This document shows, piece by piece, positions 43,642 through 51,917 of a DNA stretch of 64,000 nucleotides; positions within the stretch are counted from its first letter, which is position 1, and each line of letters opens with the position of its first letter. The stretch comes from Paenibacillaceae bacterium (GTDB taxonomy: Bacteria > Bacillota > Bacilli > Paenibacillales > Paenibacillaceae). The stretch is taken from NCBI GenBank assembly GCA_004134985.1, contig REGQ01000010.1, positions 62,001 through 126,000 of the forward strand, given 5' to 3'. Position numbers and translations under genes: made by a program. A model generated the notes under the pieces. The model saw only the letters and a program-made list of their open reading frames with translations, ran no database searches and was not told the DNA's origin.

Positions 43642-45755
43642 AGCGTTCCCCCCGTCCTGCCCGTCCGCTCCCTGCGCACCTCAATCGTGCAGTTGCCCAG
43701 CGCGTCAATCAAGGCTTCATGTCCAGGATAAATAATGATGGTCGTACCCCACTGCTCAACAACGGCCGGACCCACGATCATATTGCCAGGCTTCAACTGG
43801 TCGCCATTGTAGACCGCCGCCTGAACGGCAGTCGGACCAAAATGCACCGTTCGCGCGCCTGTGTAAGCTGCAGCCGGGTCTTCCTCGGCAAACGGTTCCT
43901 CATTGAGCGCAATTCGCTCACGCAGACCGAGCAAATCCAGTCGCAGGTTCAAAATCTCCACACGCTGCGCCGTATCCTTATGTGCAAACAGCCGCTCATG
44001 CAGCTCATGGAACTGTCCGATGGCCGCCTCCAGATTCAGTGCGGTAACCCGTCTTGTCCGTGTTCGAAGCGGCACCGTCACCTCATGCACTTCACCTTCA
44101 TAGCGCATATCGACATAACGTCTGGCCTCCAGCTGGCGAACCGCTTTGCCCCCGCCCAGCTTCTCCTTGGCGGCCTGCTCCATCTCGTCGAACTTGGCAT
44201 TGACCGACTCCAAATCCAGCTGATCCGCCCGTTCAAAGCGGGTGCGCATTTCCGTCACCTTCAAGTTGGCCGATACATCGCCCAGCGCGCACAGCACCGG
44301 AGCGAACTTGGGCACAATGATCGTCTCAATGCCGAGATCCTCCGCTTGGCGTCCGGCATGAATCGCTCCCGCTCCCCCCGCGGCAAGCAGGGCAAACCGG
44401 CGCGGATCATATCCGCGCTGCGTCGTAACGAACCGGATCGCATTGGACAAATTGTTGTTCACAATTTCCGAGATGGCCAGCGCCGCTTCGACCGGCGTAA
44501 TCCCTAACGGCTCTGCGACATGAACGGAGATCGCCCGCTCTGCCGCTTCGCGGTCCAGCTTCATTTCCCCGCCCAGGAAATGATCAGGATTCAAATACCC
44601 GAGCAGCAGATTGGCGTCCGTGACCGTCGGCTCCGTACCGCCGCGGCCATAACAGGCCGGGCCGGGATTGGAACCCGCGCTGCGCGGACCAACCTGGAGC
44701 AAACCGCCCTTGTCTACCCACGCAATGCTGCCTCCCCCAGCGCCGATGGTGTGAATATCCATCGTCGGCAGCGCCACCCGATAGCGGCTGATCCAGCTTT
44801 CGGTGGTAAGCGGCGATTGCAGGTCCTCTACCACGGACACATCGTAGCTTGTACCGCCCATGTCAACCACAATCAGGTCTTTGAAACCTACGCGCTCGCC
44901 GATATAAGCCGCTGCAGTCACCCCGCCTGCGGGTCCTGACAGCAGGCAGCCTGCGGCCAGCTTGCCGCTCTGCACGATGTTTTGCACGCCGCCGTTGGAC
45001 TGCATCACATACAGTTCTCCATCGAATCCCTCCTCCGCAAGGGAACGGTTCAACCGATCCAGATAACGCTGCAATGCCGGCCCTGTATAAGCATTAACGA
45101 CGGTCGTACTGACCCGCTCAAACTCGCGGATTTGCGGCAGCACATCGCTCGACAACGATATGAACAAGTGCGGCGCTTCCTCTGTAATCAGTTCACGCAC
45201 ACGCTGCTCATGCACCGGATTCAGGAAGCTGAACAGGAAGCAGACGGCAACGGCTTCGATTCCTTCATCGACAAGCTGCCGCACAGCTTGCCGCACCGCA
45301 TCCTCATCCAGCTCGCGAATGACGTTCCCAGCAGCGTCCAGCCGCTCCGGCACGCCAAGGCGCAGATGCCGCGGAACAATCGGGTGCGGCGGCTGCAGCC
45401 GGGGCGAGAACACACTCTCTTTGTAGGCGCGCCGAAACTCCAACTCGTCACGGAAACCTTCGGTAGTAATCAGTCCGGTTTTCGCGCCGGAGTATTCCAG
45501 CAGCGTATTAGTTGCCACGGTCGTGCCGTGAACAATAATCGGGGATTGCTCAAGCAGCTGCCCGAGCGATAAACCAAGCTGGCCCGCCAGCTTGGCAATG
45601 CCGTTCATCACCCCTTCTGAAGGATCGGGTGTTGATGGTGTTTTGGTTGATTCCAATTGTCCGTCATTGCCCAGCGCCACCAAATCCGTAAACGTGCCGC
45701 CGACATCGATGCCAAGGCGCCATGCTTCTGTCTCGTTCCGGGCTTGTAGATTCAT
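43638..45755 (-). CDS. hyuA: Hydantoinase A/oxoprolinase-family ATPase subunit
   Basis: 705 aa HyuA-type subunit with an actin-like ATPase fold. The phosphate-1 motif is LGIDVGGTFTDLVALG (about 14-29). Other family segments are PIIVHGTTVATNTLLEYSGA, RTTVVNAYTGPALQRYLDRL-like sequence, VDMGGTSYDVSVVED and AGGGSIAWVDKGGLLQVGPR, followed by SAGSNPGPACYGRGG. It couples ATP hydrolysis to ring opening with the HyuB subunits. The ATG at 45753-45755 has GGGAGG 11 nt upstream. It is first of three overlapping genes; the NCS1 permease lies 69 bp upstream on the same strand and is probably co-transcribed. Confidence 0.95.
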   Translation of the reverse strand: MNLQARNETEAWRLGIDVGGTFTDLVALGNDGQLESTKTPSTPDPSEGVMNGIAKLAGQLGLSLGQLLEQSPIIVHGTTVATNTLLEYSGAKTGLITTEGFRDELEFRRAYKESVFSPRLQPPHPIVPRHLRLGVPERLDAAGNVIRELDEDAVRQAVRQLVDEGIEAVAVCFLFSFLNPVHEQRVRELITEEAPHLFISLSSDVLPQIREFERVSTTVVNAYTGPALQRYLDRLNRSLAEEGFDGELYVMQSNGGVQNIVQSGKLAAGCLLSGPAGGVTAAAYIGERVGFKDLIVVDMGGTSYDVSVVEDLQSPLTTESWISRYRVALPTMDIHTIGAGGGSIAWVDKGGLLQVGPRSAGSNPGPACYGRGGTEPTVTDANLLLGYLNPDHFLGGEMKLDREAAERAISVHVAEPLGITPVEAALAISEIVNNNLSNAIRFVTTQRGYDPRRFALLAAGGAGAIHAGRQAEDLGIETIIVPKFAPVLCALGDVSANLKVTEMRTRFERADQLDLESVNAKFDEMEQAAKEKLGGGKAVRQLEARRYVDMRYEGEVHEVTVPLRTRTRRVTALNLEAAIGQFHELHERLFAHKDTAQRVEILNLRLDLLGLRERIALNEEPFAEEDPAAAYTGARTVHFGPTAVQAAVYNGDQLKPGNMIVGPAVVEQWGTTIIIYPGHEALIDALGNCTIEVRRERTGRTGGTL

Positions 45756-45824
45756 ATCGTGTGCTCCCTCCCAATCAGGCCATAATCACTTCAGTTTGCA
45801 CGTTTTCCTTTTGCCATCTTTCCC

Positions 45825-47186
45825 TTAAAACCCATTCTCATCCTCCGTGCTTTTGCCAAAACCGCTCGGCAGGTTGAGCTTGTCAAAAATCCATGAAATG
45901 ATGAAATAACCGACGAAAGCGATGACTGTCGCATTAATAGCTCCGATGCCAAAGTTCAGTTGTGAAGCAAGGAATCCAGATCCGACGACCGTCACGAGCG
46001 CAACGACATTGAGCTTGACGTACTCCGTTCCTGGACCAAACTGATACCCCCGCTTGCGAATAAGCGGCGCAACCAGAAAGTGGTCAGCAATCATGACGCC
46101 AGCAATCGGAGGCACATAGGTGCCGAGAATATTTAAAAACGGCACGAACTTGTCCTGAATTCCGGCAACTGCAATAAGAATGCCAACTACGCCCATTACG
46201 AGCACCAGCACAAATTTCGGCAGCTTGATTACATTGCGCAGTCCAAGCGCGCCCGTGTACAGATTGCTGTCATTTGTCGTCCATTGTGCAAAGACCAGAA
46301 TAAGAAATGCCAGAAAACCAAGACCAATTTGCGCCATTGCTGCAGGAATATTAGGTGTAGATCCCATCCCCGGCACTTGCGCTGCAAAAGACATCGCCGC
46401 GCCGCCGACAATCGCGAATACACCGCCCAAGAAATAACCGAGCGAAGCGCCAGATCCTCCCTTAAGCGGCGTCTTGCCATAACGGGTAACATCCGGAAAC
46501 ACTACCGCCCCTAACGCCGCATTGCCCACGACCATCGTAATGCCGGCAAATAGACTAATGCTTTCTCCAAGCGGCTGCGATTGCACCAGCGCTTCGAAGC
46601 TGCCTGCATAATTGACAGAGGCAATAAAACCCCATACAGAAAGCAGCACAATAAGCGGCACTGCGATGTAGCTAATGCTTGCCAGACCGCGATAACCGAT
46701 AAAAGCCGTCGAAATCATCAGCAGACCGCCCCAAATCATCGCCACTGTGCGATCGGCAAACCATTGGTCAGGAAACATCTGCTCGATCGTCAAGCCGAAA
46801 AAGGCGATTTGCCAGGCAAACCAGCCAATACCAAGCGTCAGGGAAAGCACCAATCCAAACAAACTGGCTCCGCTGCGGCCAAAGGCCACTCTCGCCAGCA
46901 CGGTCGTGGATACGCCGTATTTGGCCCCCATCCACCCTTGAAAAAATCCATAGATCGCCAAAATCAACATACCTGATACAGCGGCCAGCACAGCTTGTCC
47001 AAAGTTCAACCCGGCTGCAAGCGCTCCGCCTGTAAACAAGGTCGATAAGGAAATAATCCAGGCACAACTTGTAATCGATACATTTAAAAATGACTTGCGC
47101 TGATCAGCAGGCACTGCCACGATCGAATAGTCCTCTACACCCGCTTGATGTTGTGAATCCAACCCTGCCTGAGAAGAAGTTGACAT
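45825..47186 (-). CDS. NCS1-family cytosine/purine/hydantoin permease
   Basis: About 453 aa, 12 predicted membrane helices, CodB-like NCS1 family. The N-terminal part reads VPADQRKSFLNVSITSCAWI and GGALAAGLNFGQAVLAAVSG; conserved features include GWMGAKYGVSTTVLARVAFG (helix 3 loop) and PFLNILGTYVPPIAGVMIAD. Its substrate is likely a hydantoin, allantoin, cytosine or related cyclic ureide that the downstream Hyu enzymes open. The frame extends to 47237, but the ATG at 47184-47186 begins the conserved MSTSSQAG and has GGGAG upstream. Importer-enzyme coupling is inferred from gene order. Confidence 0.92.
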   Translation of the reverse strand: MSTSSQAGLDSQHQAGVEDYSIVAVPADQRKSFLNVSITSCAWIISLSTLFTGGALAAGLNFGQAVLAAVSGMLILAIYGFFQGWMGAKYGVSTTVLARVAFGRSGASLFGLVLSLTLGIGWFAWQIAFFGLTIEQMFPDQWFADRTVAMIWGGLLMISTAFIGYRGLASISYIAVPLIVLLSVWGFIASVNYAGSFEALVQSQPLGESISLFAGITMVVGNAALGAVVFPDVTRYGKTPLKGGSGASLGYFLGGVFAIVGGAAMSFAAQVPGMGSTPNIPAAMAQIGLGFLAFLILVFAQWTTNDSNLYTGALGLRNVIKLPKFVLVLVMGVVGILIAVAGIQDKFVPFLNILGTYVPPIAGVMIADHFLVAPLIRKRGYQFGPGTEYVKLNVVALVTVVGSGFLASQLNFGIGAINATVIAFVGYFIISWIFDKLNLPSGFGKSTEDENGF

Positions 47187-47274
47187 CTGTACACACGCTC
47201 CCTGTTTTGAATAGGTTCGCTTTTCAAGCTGCAGCAATGACCGTGATCAGCCCGCCCACACTAGAAGTTGCAAC

Positions 47275-47646
47275 CTAGATAATGTTGTATGAAATCTCGC
47301 TGCCTCGTTTATACGTATTGCCAATTGTACAAATCATTGAAGCATGCTTCAGCAGCTTTTCCTGGTATTCGCTATTCAAGTAGGAAGGCAGCGACACCTC
47401 TACCTGAAAATGCTCCACCCGGGAAGCACCGGCTTCGGCCTTGCGGGATTGCAGCAGCACTTCCATCTCTTCCGCTTCTAGATCATCCCGCTTCATTATC
47501 GCCTGGAGGGATTTCGCCACGCACAGCGCCAATGCGCCTTCCATCATCTCCAGCGGCGACCAGCCTGCGGCGGCTTCTGAAGCCCATTCCTCTTCGCGCC
47601 CGTTCCATACCCGAAACGTACCGTCGTCCAAAGTCACCTTAATCAT
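47275..47646 (-). CDS. OsmC-family protein
   Basis: 123 aa OsmC/Ohr-fold protein. Both redox cysteine positions are present: GALALCVAKSLQAI (Cys about 42) and SMICTIGNTYKRG (Cys about 106), as in thiol-dependent hydroperoxide-reducing members. It begins MIKVTLDDGTFRVWNG. The ATG has AGGAGG 8 nt upstream. It lies 44 bp after the TetR gene on the same strand, so probably co-transcribed with it, and 88 bp before the permease. It may protect against peroxides, but the substrate is unknown. Confidence 0.88.
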   Translation of the reverse strand: MIKVTLDDGTFRVWNGREEEWASEAAAGWSPLEMMEGALALCVAKSLQAIMKRDDLEAEEMEVLLQSRKAEAGASRVEHFQVEVSLPSYLNSEYQEKLLKHASMICTIGNTYKRGSEISYNII

Positions 47647-47690
47647 TACTCATTCCTCCTGTATGTTAGGTCGGACAGTATCTCCAACGA

Positions 47691-48353
47691 TTACATGCCG
47701 AGCAAGCCAAAAAACTCAAATCTCGCCGTTTCCTGCGCCAATGCCTCCGGTGTCTTATCCTGTATCGTTGACTGGGGGTGAATTGGGCCAAACAGCCATC
47801 GTGAGATGACCCCCTCGATCAAACTCATCAGCAAGGCGGATCTGGCATCAAGGTCCATCGACTCAGGCAGCATGCCCAGTTCGATTGCCCTGCTCATATT
47901 CCGGCGAAATGCATCCTCCATCGCAATGCGTGTTTCGTAGGCTGCCTGCCGAATCGCATCGTCGCCCCCGCCTCCTGTAAATAGTATTTCCATTAAATAG
48001 GGATTCTCTCGGGAAAAACGAAAAATTCCCTCCAATAACTTGGCCGAAGCCTGCACCATGTCAGGCACCGTGCCTTCCTGCTTGCGATATCCCTGCTGGA
48101 TGACAGCCAGCAGCTGCTCCTTGCCCGCCTGAATGATCTCCAGTGCAACAGCTTCCTTGCTCTTGAAATGCCAGTAAAAGGTGCCTTGCGATACGCCAGC
48201 CTGCTTCACAATATCGGAAATTTTCGTCTGGCGATATCCGTGACGAGCAAAATATTCAGCAGCAATTTTGAGCAGCAACTCTTTGGTATCCTGCGCGCCA
48301 GAAGAACCAGACACGTCTTCTTTATCTCCCTTAATTCCTCTCACCCCTCCCAA
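47691..48353 (-). CDS. TetR-family transcriptional regulator
   Basis: About 220 aa from the first possible start. The N-terminal HTH is clear: TKELLLKIAAEYFARHGYRQ, then TKISDIVKQAGVSQGTFYWH, with FKSKEAVALEII as the following helix; the rest is a helical ligand-binding domain. The start is uncertain: the TTG at 48351-48353 overlaps a GGGAGGGG, and a GTG about 13 codons later has GGGAGA upstream. A palindromic operator at 48355-48368 lies immediately upstream, so it probably represses its own operon, which includes the OsmC gene and perhaps the permease-hyu genes. Ligand unknown. Confidence 0.9.
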   Translation of the reverse strand: MGGVRGIKGDKEDVSGSSGAQDTKELLLKIAAEYFARHGYRQTKISDIVKQAGVSQGTFYWHFKSKEAVALEIIQAGKEQLLAVIQQGYRKQEGTVPDMVQASAKLLEGIFRFSRENPYLMEILFTGGGGDDAIRQAAYETRIAMEDAFRRNMSRAIELGMLPESMDLDARSALLMSLIEGVISRWLFGPIHPQSTIQDKTPEALAQETARFEFFGLLGM

Positions 48354-48354
48354 T

Positions 48355-48368
48355 TGACTGGTCAGTCA
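48355..48368. promoter_or_regulatory. Palindromic TetR-type operator
   Basis: TGACTG-GT-CAGTCA, a perfect 6-2-6 inverted repeat just upstream of the TetR gene, of the kind bound by TetR-family autoregulators. Confidence 0.7.
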
Positions 48369-48423
48369 GTCGGCTTTTTTTAAATCATATCGGTTAACTA
48401 TGGATTTGTCAATGCACAAAAAG

Positions 48424-48471
48424 GAGGCAATCAGGAAGGCCCCCTCGAGACGAGGGTCCCTCCATTGCCTC
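48424..48471 (-). terminator. Terminator of the methyltransferase-TPR gene
   Basis: GAGGCAAT (48424-48431) pairs with ATTGCCTC (48464-48471), with inner CCCTCG/CGAGGG. On the minus strand CCTTTTTTGTG follows. It is 59 nt after the stop of the gene at 48530. Confidence 0.85.
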
Positions 48472-48529
48472 AATTGCTAATACTGATTGCGTTCGGTTCG
48501 AAAACTCAAGGAAACGGCACCGAAGAGAT

Positions 48530-50086
48530 CTACGCGTTCAAATGATTTTGAAGAAAGTCTGCTGCCTCTTCATGCTCCGGTTCCAGCTTCAACGCCCGTT
48601 GGACATATTCCACTGCAGCCGCTTCATTCCCAAGCTCATCATGGCAAACCGCCAGACTATACAGCACTGCTATGTCCGGCTCATCACTACTGGCTATCAA
48701 GGACCGTTCCAGCATGGTCAACGCTTCCTCAAAGCTGTTCATCTCGAACAGCAGCAGCCCGCAGTCGAGCGCCAGATTATAGCCGCCCTCCAGGAAAAAA
48801 TGATCTGTCCACATGATTTGTATGCCTCTTTGGATATCCGCCATTTCCTCGTCATTGCTCGATGGCAGCAGGCTCGATATCCGTTCAGCGCTTTGGATGA
48901 AAAACTCTGCATCATATCCGCCCAAGCGCCAGAAGGCCAAAATTTGCGCCAGCTCTATGGAATCCAGATGCTTGTCCACCCATTCCTTCATGCTGAAAAA
49001 ATCATCCGGGCCGAAGCGATCCACAAACCGGCGGTAAGCCAGGCGGGTGTTCGCATAGCTGTCAGGGGTCTGGAGCATGAGAATACAGCCTACATTCAGA
49101 TTTCGATAGTGATGCCCGGTAAATTGAGACAACGCTCCCTTTTGCTCAAAAACATATTTGATGGCATGATAATTGGCCGTTAGCGAAATGCAGCCATGAT
49201 GCACGAACTGGGGCGGCTCGGCAAACTCCCAGTTTTCCATCAGATGGTCGCCTTTATCTGCAGTGAGGAGCAGAAAGCCCTCCCGGGACAGCCGACCAAG
49301 CCGTTCCAGACAGGTTAATCCAGCTGCGGGAAACAGGATGTGGGAATCTTCAAGCTTCTCCTGATAGAGCGTGATAAGCTCATGATAGGCATACGTCTCC
49401 TGTTCATACTCGGCAGCTCGCCGATAGTGATACTCAAGGGTGATCTGTTTTAGCCTATCGGACGGATTAATGGCGTCTTCATCAGCGGGGAACGCTAGCG
49501 ATACCTCACACTCAAAGATTTTACCTTCACCTACATAGATCAATTCCTGCGGGATGCTGTCAAAGAAATAATTGGCGATCAACAACAACGGCTGCTGCAA
49601 ATCCCCCGGCCTTATGATCGTTCCCGATTGTGTCAATTGCAGTTCTGTATCCTGAACCGCGTCAAAACGGGCAAAATCGAGGACACCTTGCTCTACAAAG
49701 GAAAGCAGACCTTCATGACGCTGCCAGGCGGCAACATTTTTGAGGGGCAGATCGCTTAATACGTAACGAAATGGCGGAAGTGCAATACCAGCGTAATCAC
49801 GTAATTCGCACAATTGGGTAAGCACATGATAGGCCAACCGACCCGTGCCCGCCCCCAGTTCAAGAATAGTGACCGGCTCTGAAATATAGCCTTGTCCTGC
49901 CCGGTCTTGAAGGAATCCGAAGATCATTTCTGCATAGGCCGTTGCAATCATGGGATTGCTCGTAATATACTGCGGAACCTGGTCATTATCCCATGCGTTG
50001 ATTCCCTTCTCTTCGAAATAAGCCCGCTGCAATTCCCAAATCGGCGCTTCACTGAAGCGGTAACGCTGTTGTTTCTGACTTGTCAT
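48530..50086 (-). CDS. SAM-dependent methyltransferase with C-terminal TPR repeats
   Basis: 518 aa. The SAM-binding motif VTILELGAGTGRLAYHVLTQ lies near residue 68, followed by segments typical of the MidA/DUF185 type (RYVLSDLPLKNVAAWQRHE, LLLIANYFFDSIPQELIYVG). The C-terminal 100 residues form about two to three tetratricopeptide repeats (FEEALTMLERSLIASSDEPD, NEAAAVEYVQRALKLEPEHE). It would methylate a protein held by the TPRs; the target is unknown. The ATG at 50084-50086 has only a weak GGTAC upstream. It is monocistronic with its own terminator. Confidence 0.87.
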   Translation of the reverse strand: MTSQKQQRYRFSEAPIWELQRAYFEEKGINAWDNDQVPQYITSNPMIATAYAEMIFGFLQDRAGQGYISEPVTILELGAGTGRLAYHVLTQLCELRDYAGIALPPFRYVLSDLPLKNVAAWQRHEGLLSFVEQGVLDFARFDAVQDTELQLTQSGTIIRPGDLQQPLLLIANYFFDSIPQELIYVGEGKIFECEVSLAFPADEDAINPSDRLKQITLEYHYRRAAEYEQETYAYHELITLYQEKLEDSHILFPAAGLTCLERLGRLSREGFLLLTADKGDHLMENWEFAEPPQFVHHGCISLTANYHAIKYVFEQKGALSQFTGHHYRNLNVGCILMLQTPDSYANTRLAYRRFVDRFGPDDFFSMKEWVDKHLDSIELAQILAFWRLGGYDAEFFIQSAERISSLLPSSNDEEMADIQRGIQIMWTDHFFLEGGYNLALDCGLLLFEMNSFEEALTMLERSLIASSDEPDIAVLYSLAVCHDELGNEAAAVEYVQRALKLEPEHEEAADFLQNHLNA

Positions 50087-50202
50087 TTATTATGTACCTG
50101 CTCTCTATGGCATCTTTTTTTATTGAGGAAACAAAAAGAACAATTGTTATATTATACATCAACCGGTCATGTGTAGGGTCAACAATTCTCATAAAAAAGA
50201 GA

Positions 50203-50216
50203 CAGTCGCAAGACTG
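50203..50216 (-). terminator. Terminator of the DUF378 gene
   Basis: CAGTC (50203-50207) pairs with GACTG (50212-50216) around a GCAA loop; on the minus strand TCTCTTTTTTATG follows. It lies about 45 nt after the stop. Confidence 0.8.
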
Positions 50217-50261
50217 CCCCCCTTGAACTCATATCAAATTGATCGACAGGCTTGAAGCTTA

Positions 50262-50474
50262 TTATCTGGCGCGTTCCTTTTCACTTACATCGTTAAAGAA
50301 CTTAAACGCGTATATTGCGCAAATTCCAACGATGACATAAATAATGCGGGACAAAGCTGCGTCCTGGCCACCGAAAATACCAGCCACCAGATCGTATTTG
50401 AAGAGACCCACAAGAAGCCAGTTAAGACCTCCCACGATCAATAAAGCAAGCGCTACAATATTTAAAGTCTTCAT
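50262..50474 (-). CDS. DUF378 small membrane protein
   Basis: 70 aa with two membrane helices: LNIVALALLIVGGLNWLLVG and IIYVIVGICAIYAFKFFN. The sequence G-G-L-N-W-L-L-V-G is the family signature of DUF378 (YuzA-like) proteins, which have no assigned function. The ATG has GGAG 12 nt upstream. It is followed by a terminator and is monocistronic. Confidence 0.92.
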   Translation of the reverse strand: MKTLNIVALALLIVGGLNWLLVGLFKYDLVAGIFGGQDAALSRIIYVIVGICAIYAFKFFNDVSEKERAR

Positions 50475-50765
50475 TACGACAACAGCTCCTCAAAAATCAA
50501 TTTGTTTCTAATAACATCTCCATCTTAAACAATTATTATTACGGATTTCCCAATTTACGCTCAGAAAAAATAAAGATGATCGCCGCGGCATTGCAAACGA
50601 ATTGTTTGCTGGTTAAGCTGCCATAAATAGGCTTCACTATGATCTGTAGCAAAGTTTACATTATGTAATTATTTCCTGTTTGAATTAATCATCCATTAAC
50701 AAACGAAATATATACTATACGTAAACAAGCAAACAATACATTTCTAAGAGAAAGGAAATCAGACG

Positions 50766-51461
50766 ATGGGTATTCATACGTATTTTCAATCGTTAACTGA
50801 TTTAGAGCGAATTATTCGCTGCCCTGGTAAATTCAAGTTTCAGGAGCATAGCGTATCCGCGCATTCCTGGAAGGTCGTTCAATATGCCAAAACATTAGCA
50901 GATATTGAAGAAAGCAAGGGTGTTACAGTAGATTGGAAAAAACTATACAATATAACAAGCAGTCACGATTACGGCGAAATTTTTATTGGAGATATTAAAA
51001 CGCCTGTAAAGCATTATTCCTTAGAACTGCGCGCCATGCTGCAACAAGTAGAGGAAGGAATGGTCGCTCACTTCATAAATGATCAAATTCCAGAGGAGTT
51101 CAAAACGATCTTTCGTGGCCAACTGCGCGAAGGCAAAGATGATTCGGTAGAAGGTCAAATTTTAGAAGTGGCTGACAAACTGGACCAGATCTATGAAGCT
51201 TTTTCAGAGCTGCAGCGAGGAAACACAGAGAAGGAATTTATTGTCATGTATCGGAATGCCCTCATTAAAATTAAAGGCATCAAGCTCCATTGCGTCGATT
51301 ATTTCTTGCAGCATATTTTACCTGATATGGTGAAGGAAGGTTCAAGATCTCCTATTGATATTGGCAAAATTACGGATGAAGCGTTAGCCTCTGCCGACAA
51401 GCAACGCAATCGCAATGAGTCGTTGGACATCGACAGCCATTCACCCGCTTTTAGCTCCTGA
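50766..51461 (+). CDS. YfbR-like HD-domain phosphohydrolase
   Basis: 231 aa. HD metal site residues are visible: His in QEHSVSAHSWKVVQYAKTLA (about 27-46), His-Asp in ITSSHDYGEIFIGDIKTPVK (about 63-82), and the distal Asp in LEVADKLDQIYEAFSELQ (about 135-150). This layout matches YfbR-type 5'-deoxynucleotidases, so it is likely a nucleotide phosphohydrolase; specificity is not certain. The ATG has AAAGGAAA upstream. It lies 103 bp before the ArsR gene and has its own leader. The 291 bp upstream of it hold a small GCAAAC/GTTTGC hairpin (50593-50609) but no gene. Confidence 0.87.
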   Translation: MGIHTYFQSLTDLERIIRCPGKFKFQEHSVSAHSWKVVQYAKTLADIEESKGVTVDWKKLYNITSSHDYGEIFIGDIKTPVKHYSLELRAMLQQVEEGMVAHFINDQIPEEFKTIFRGQLREGKDDSVEGQILEVADKLDQIYEAFSELQRGNTEKEFIVMYRNALIKIKGIKLHCVDYFLQHILPDMVKEGSRSPIDIGKITDEALASADKQRNRNESLDIDSHSPAFSS

Positions 51462-51514
51462 ACAATACACTTCCGTATCGTACCTGTTTACTTTTGAAAG
51501 CATATATGTTACCT

Positions 51515-51536
51515 TATTTCTACGCATATAGAAATA
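51515..51536. promoter_or_regulatory. Operator 1 of the ArsR-family regulator
   Basis: TATTTCTA-N6-TAGAAATA, a perfect 8-bp inverted repeat, 28 bp before the arsR start. The same arms with the same spacing recur at 51861-51882 upstream of the MFS gene. Confidence 0.85.
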
Positions 51537-51564
51537 ACTTTGACTGGAAAAAGGTGAACTTACA

Positions 51565-51846
51565 ATGTTGGAAGAGCATCCGGACGTACGTCAAGCTGTT
51601 AAAGTATACAAGGCGCTAGGGGAACCCACTCGAATCAAAATCGCTCTGCTTCTTACGGAGGAGAAAAATTTGTGCTGTTCCGATATCGGGGCTAAGCTGG
51701 AATCTGTAGCTGGTTCTACGCTTTCTCATCACTTAAAGCAATTGACGGAATGCGGGCTGCTTGATCTCCGCAAAGACGGCACGTATATCTACTACAGTGT
51801 AAACCGCGAGATGGCGCATAAGTACGCGCCTTATTTGTTGGGGTAA
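51565..51846 (+). CDS. ArsR-family transcriptional regulator
   Basis: 93 aa winged-helix repressor. The HTH reads VYKALGEPTRIKIALLLTEE, NLCCSDIGAKL, GSTLSHHLKQLTECGLLDLR and DGTYIYYSVN, the standard ArsR core. The Cys pair in LCC lies where metal-sensing members carry ELCVC, so thiol or metal sensing is possible, but the pattern is not the classical CxC. The ATG has AAAGGTG 8 nt upstream. Perfect palindromes just before it and just before the MFS gene indicate that it represses both itself and the efflux gene. Confidence 0.92.
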   Translation: MLEEHPDVRQAVKVYKALGEPTRIKIALLLTEEKNLCCSDIGAKLESVAGSTLSHHLKQLTECGLLDLRKDGTYIYYSVNREMAHKYAPYLLG

Positions 51847-51860
51847 AATTTTTTTCGTCA

Positions 51861-51882
51861 TTATTTCTATATTTTTAGAAAT
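51861..51882. promoter_or_regulatory. Operator 2 of the ArsR-family regulator, before the MFS gene
   Basis: TATTTCTA-N6-TAGAAATA with the same arms and spacing as operator 1. It lies between the arsR stop and the MFS start, indicating a second promoter for the transporter. Confidence 0.85.
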
Positions 51883-51917
51883 ATAAATATTAGAATTACG
51901 AGAGGAGCTTTATTGGT

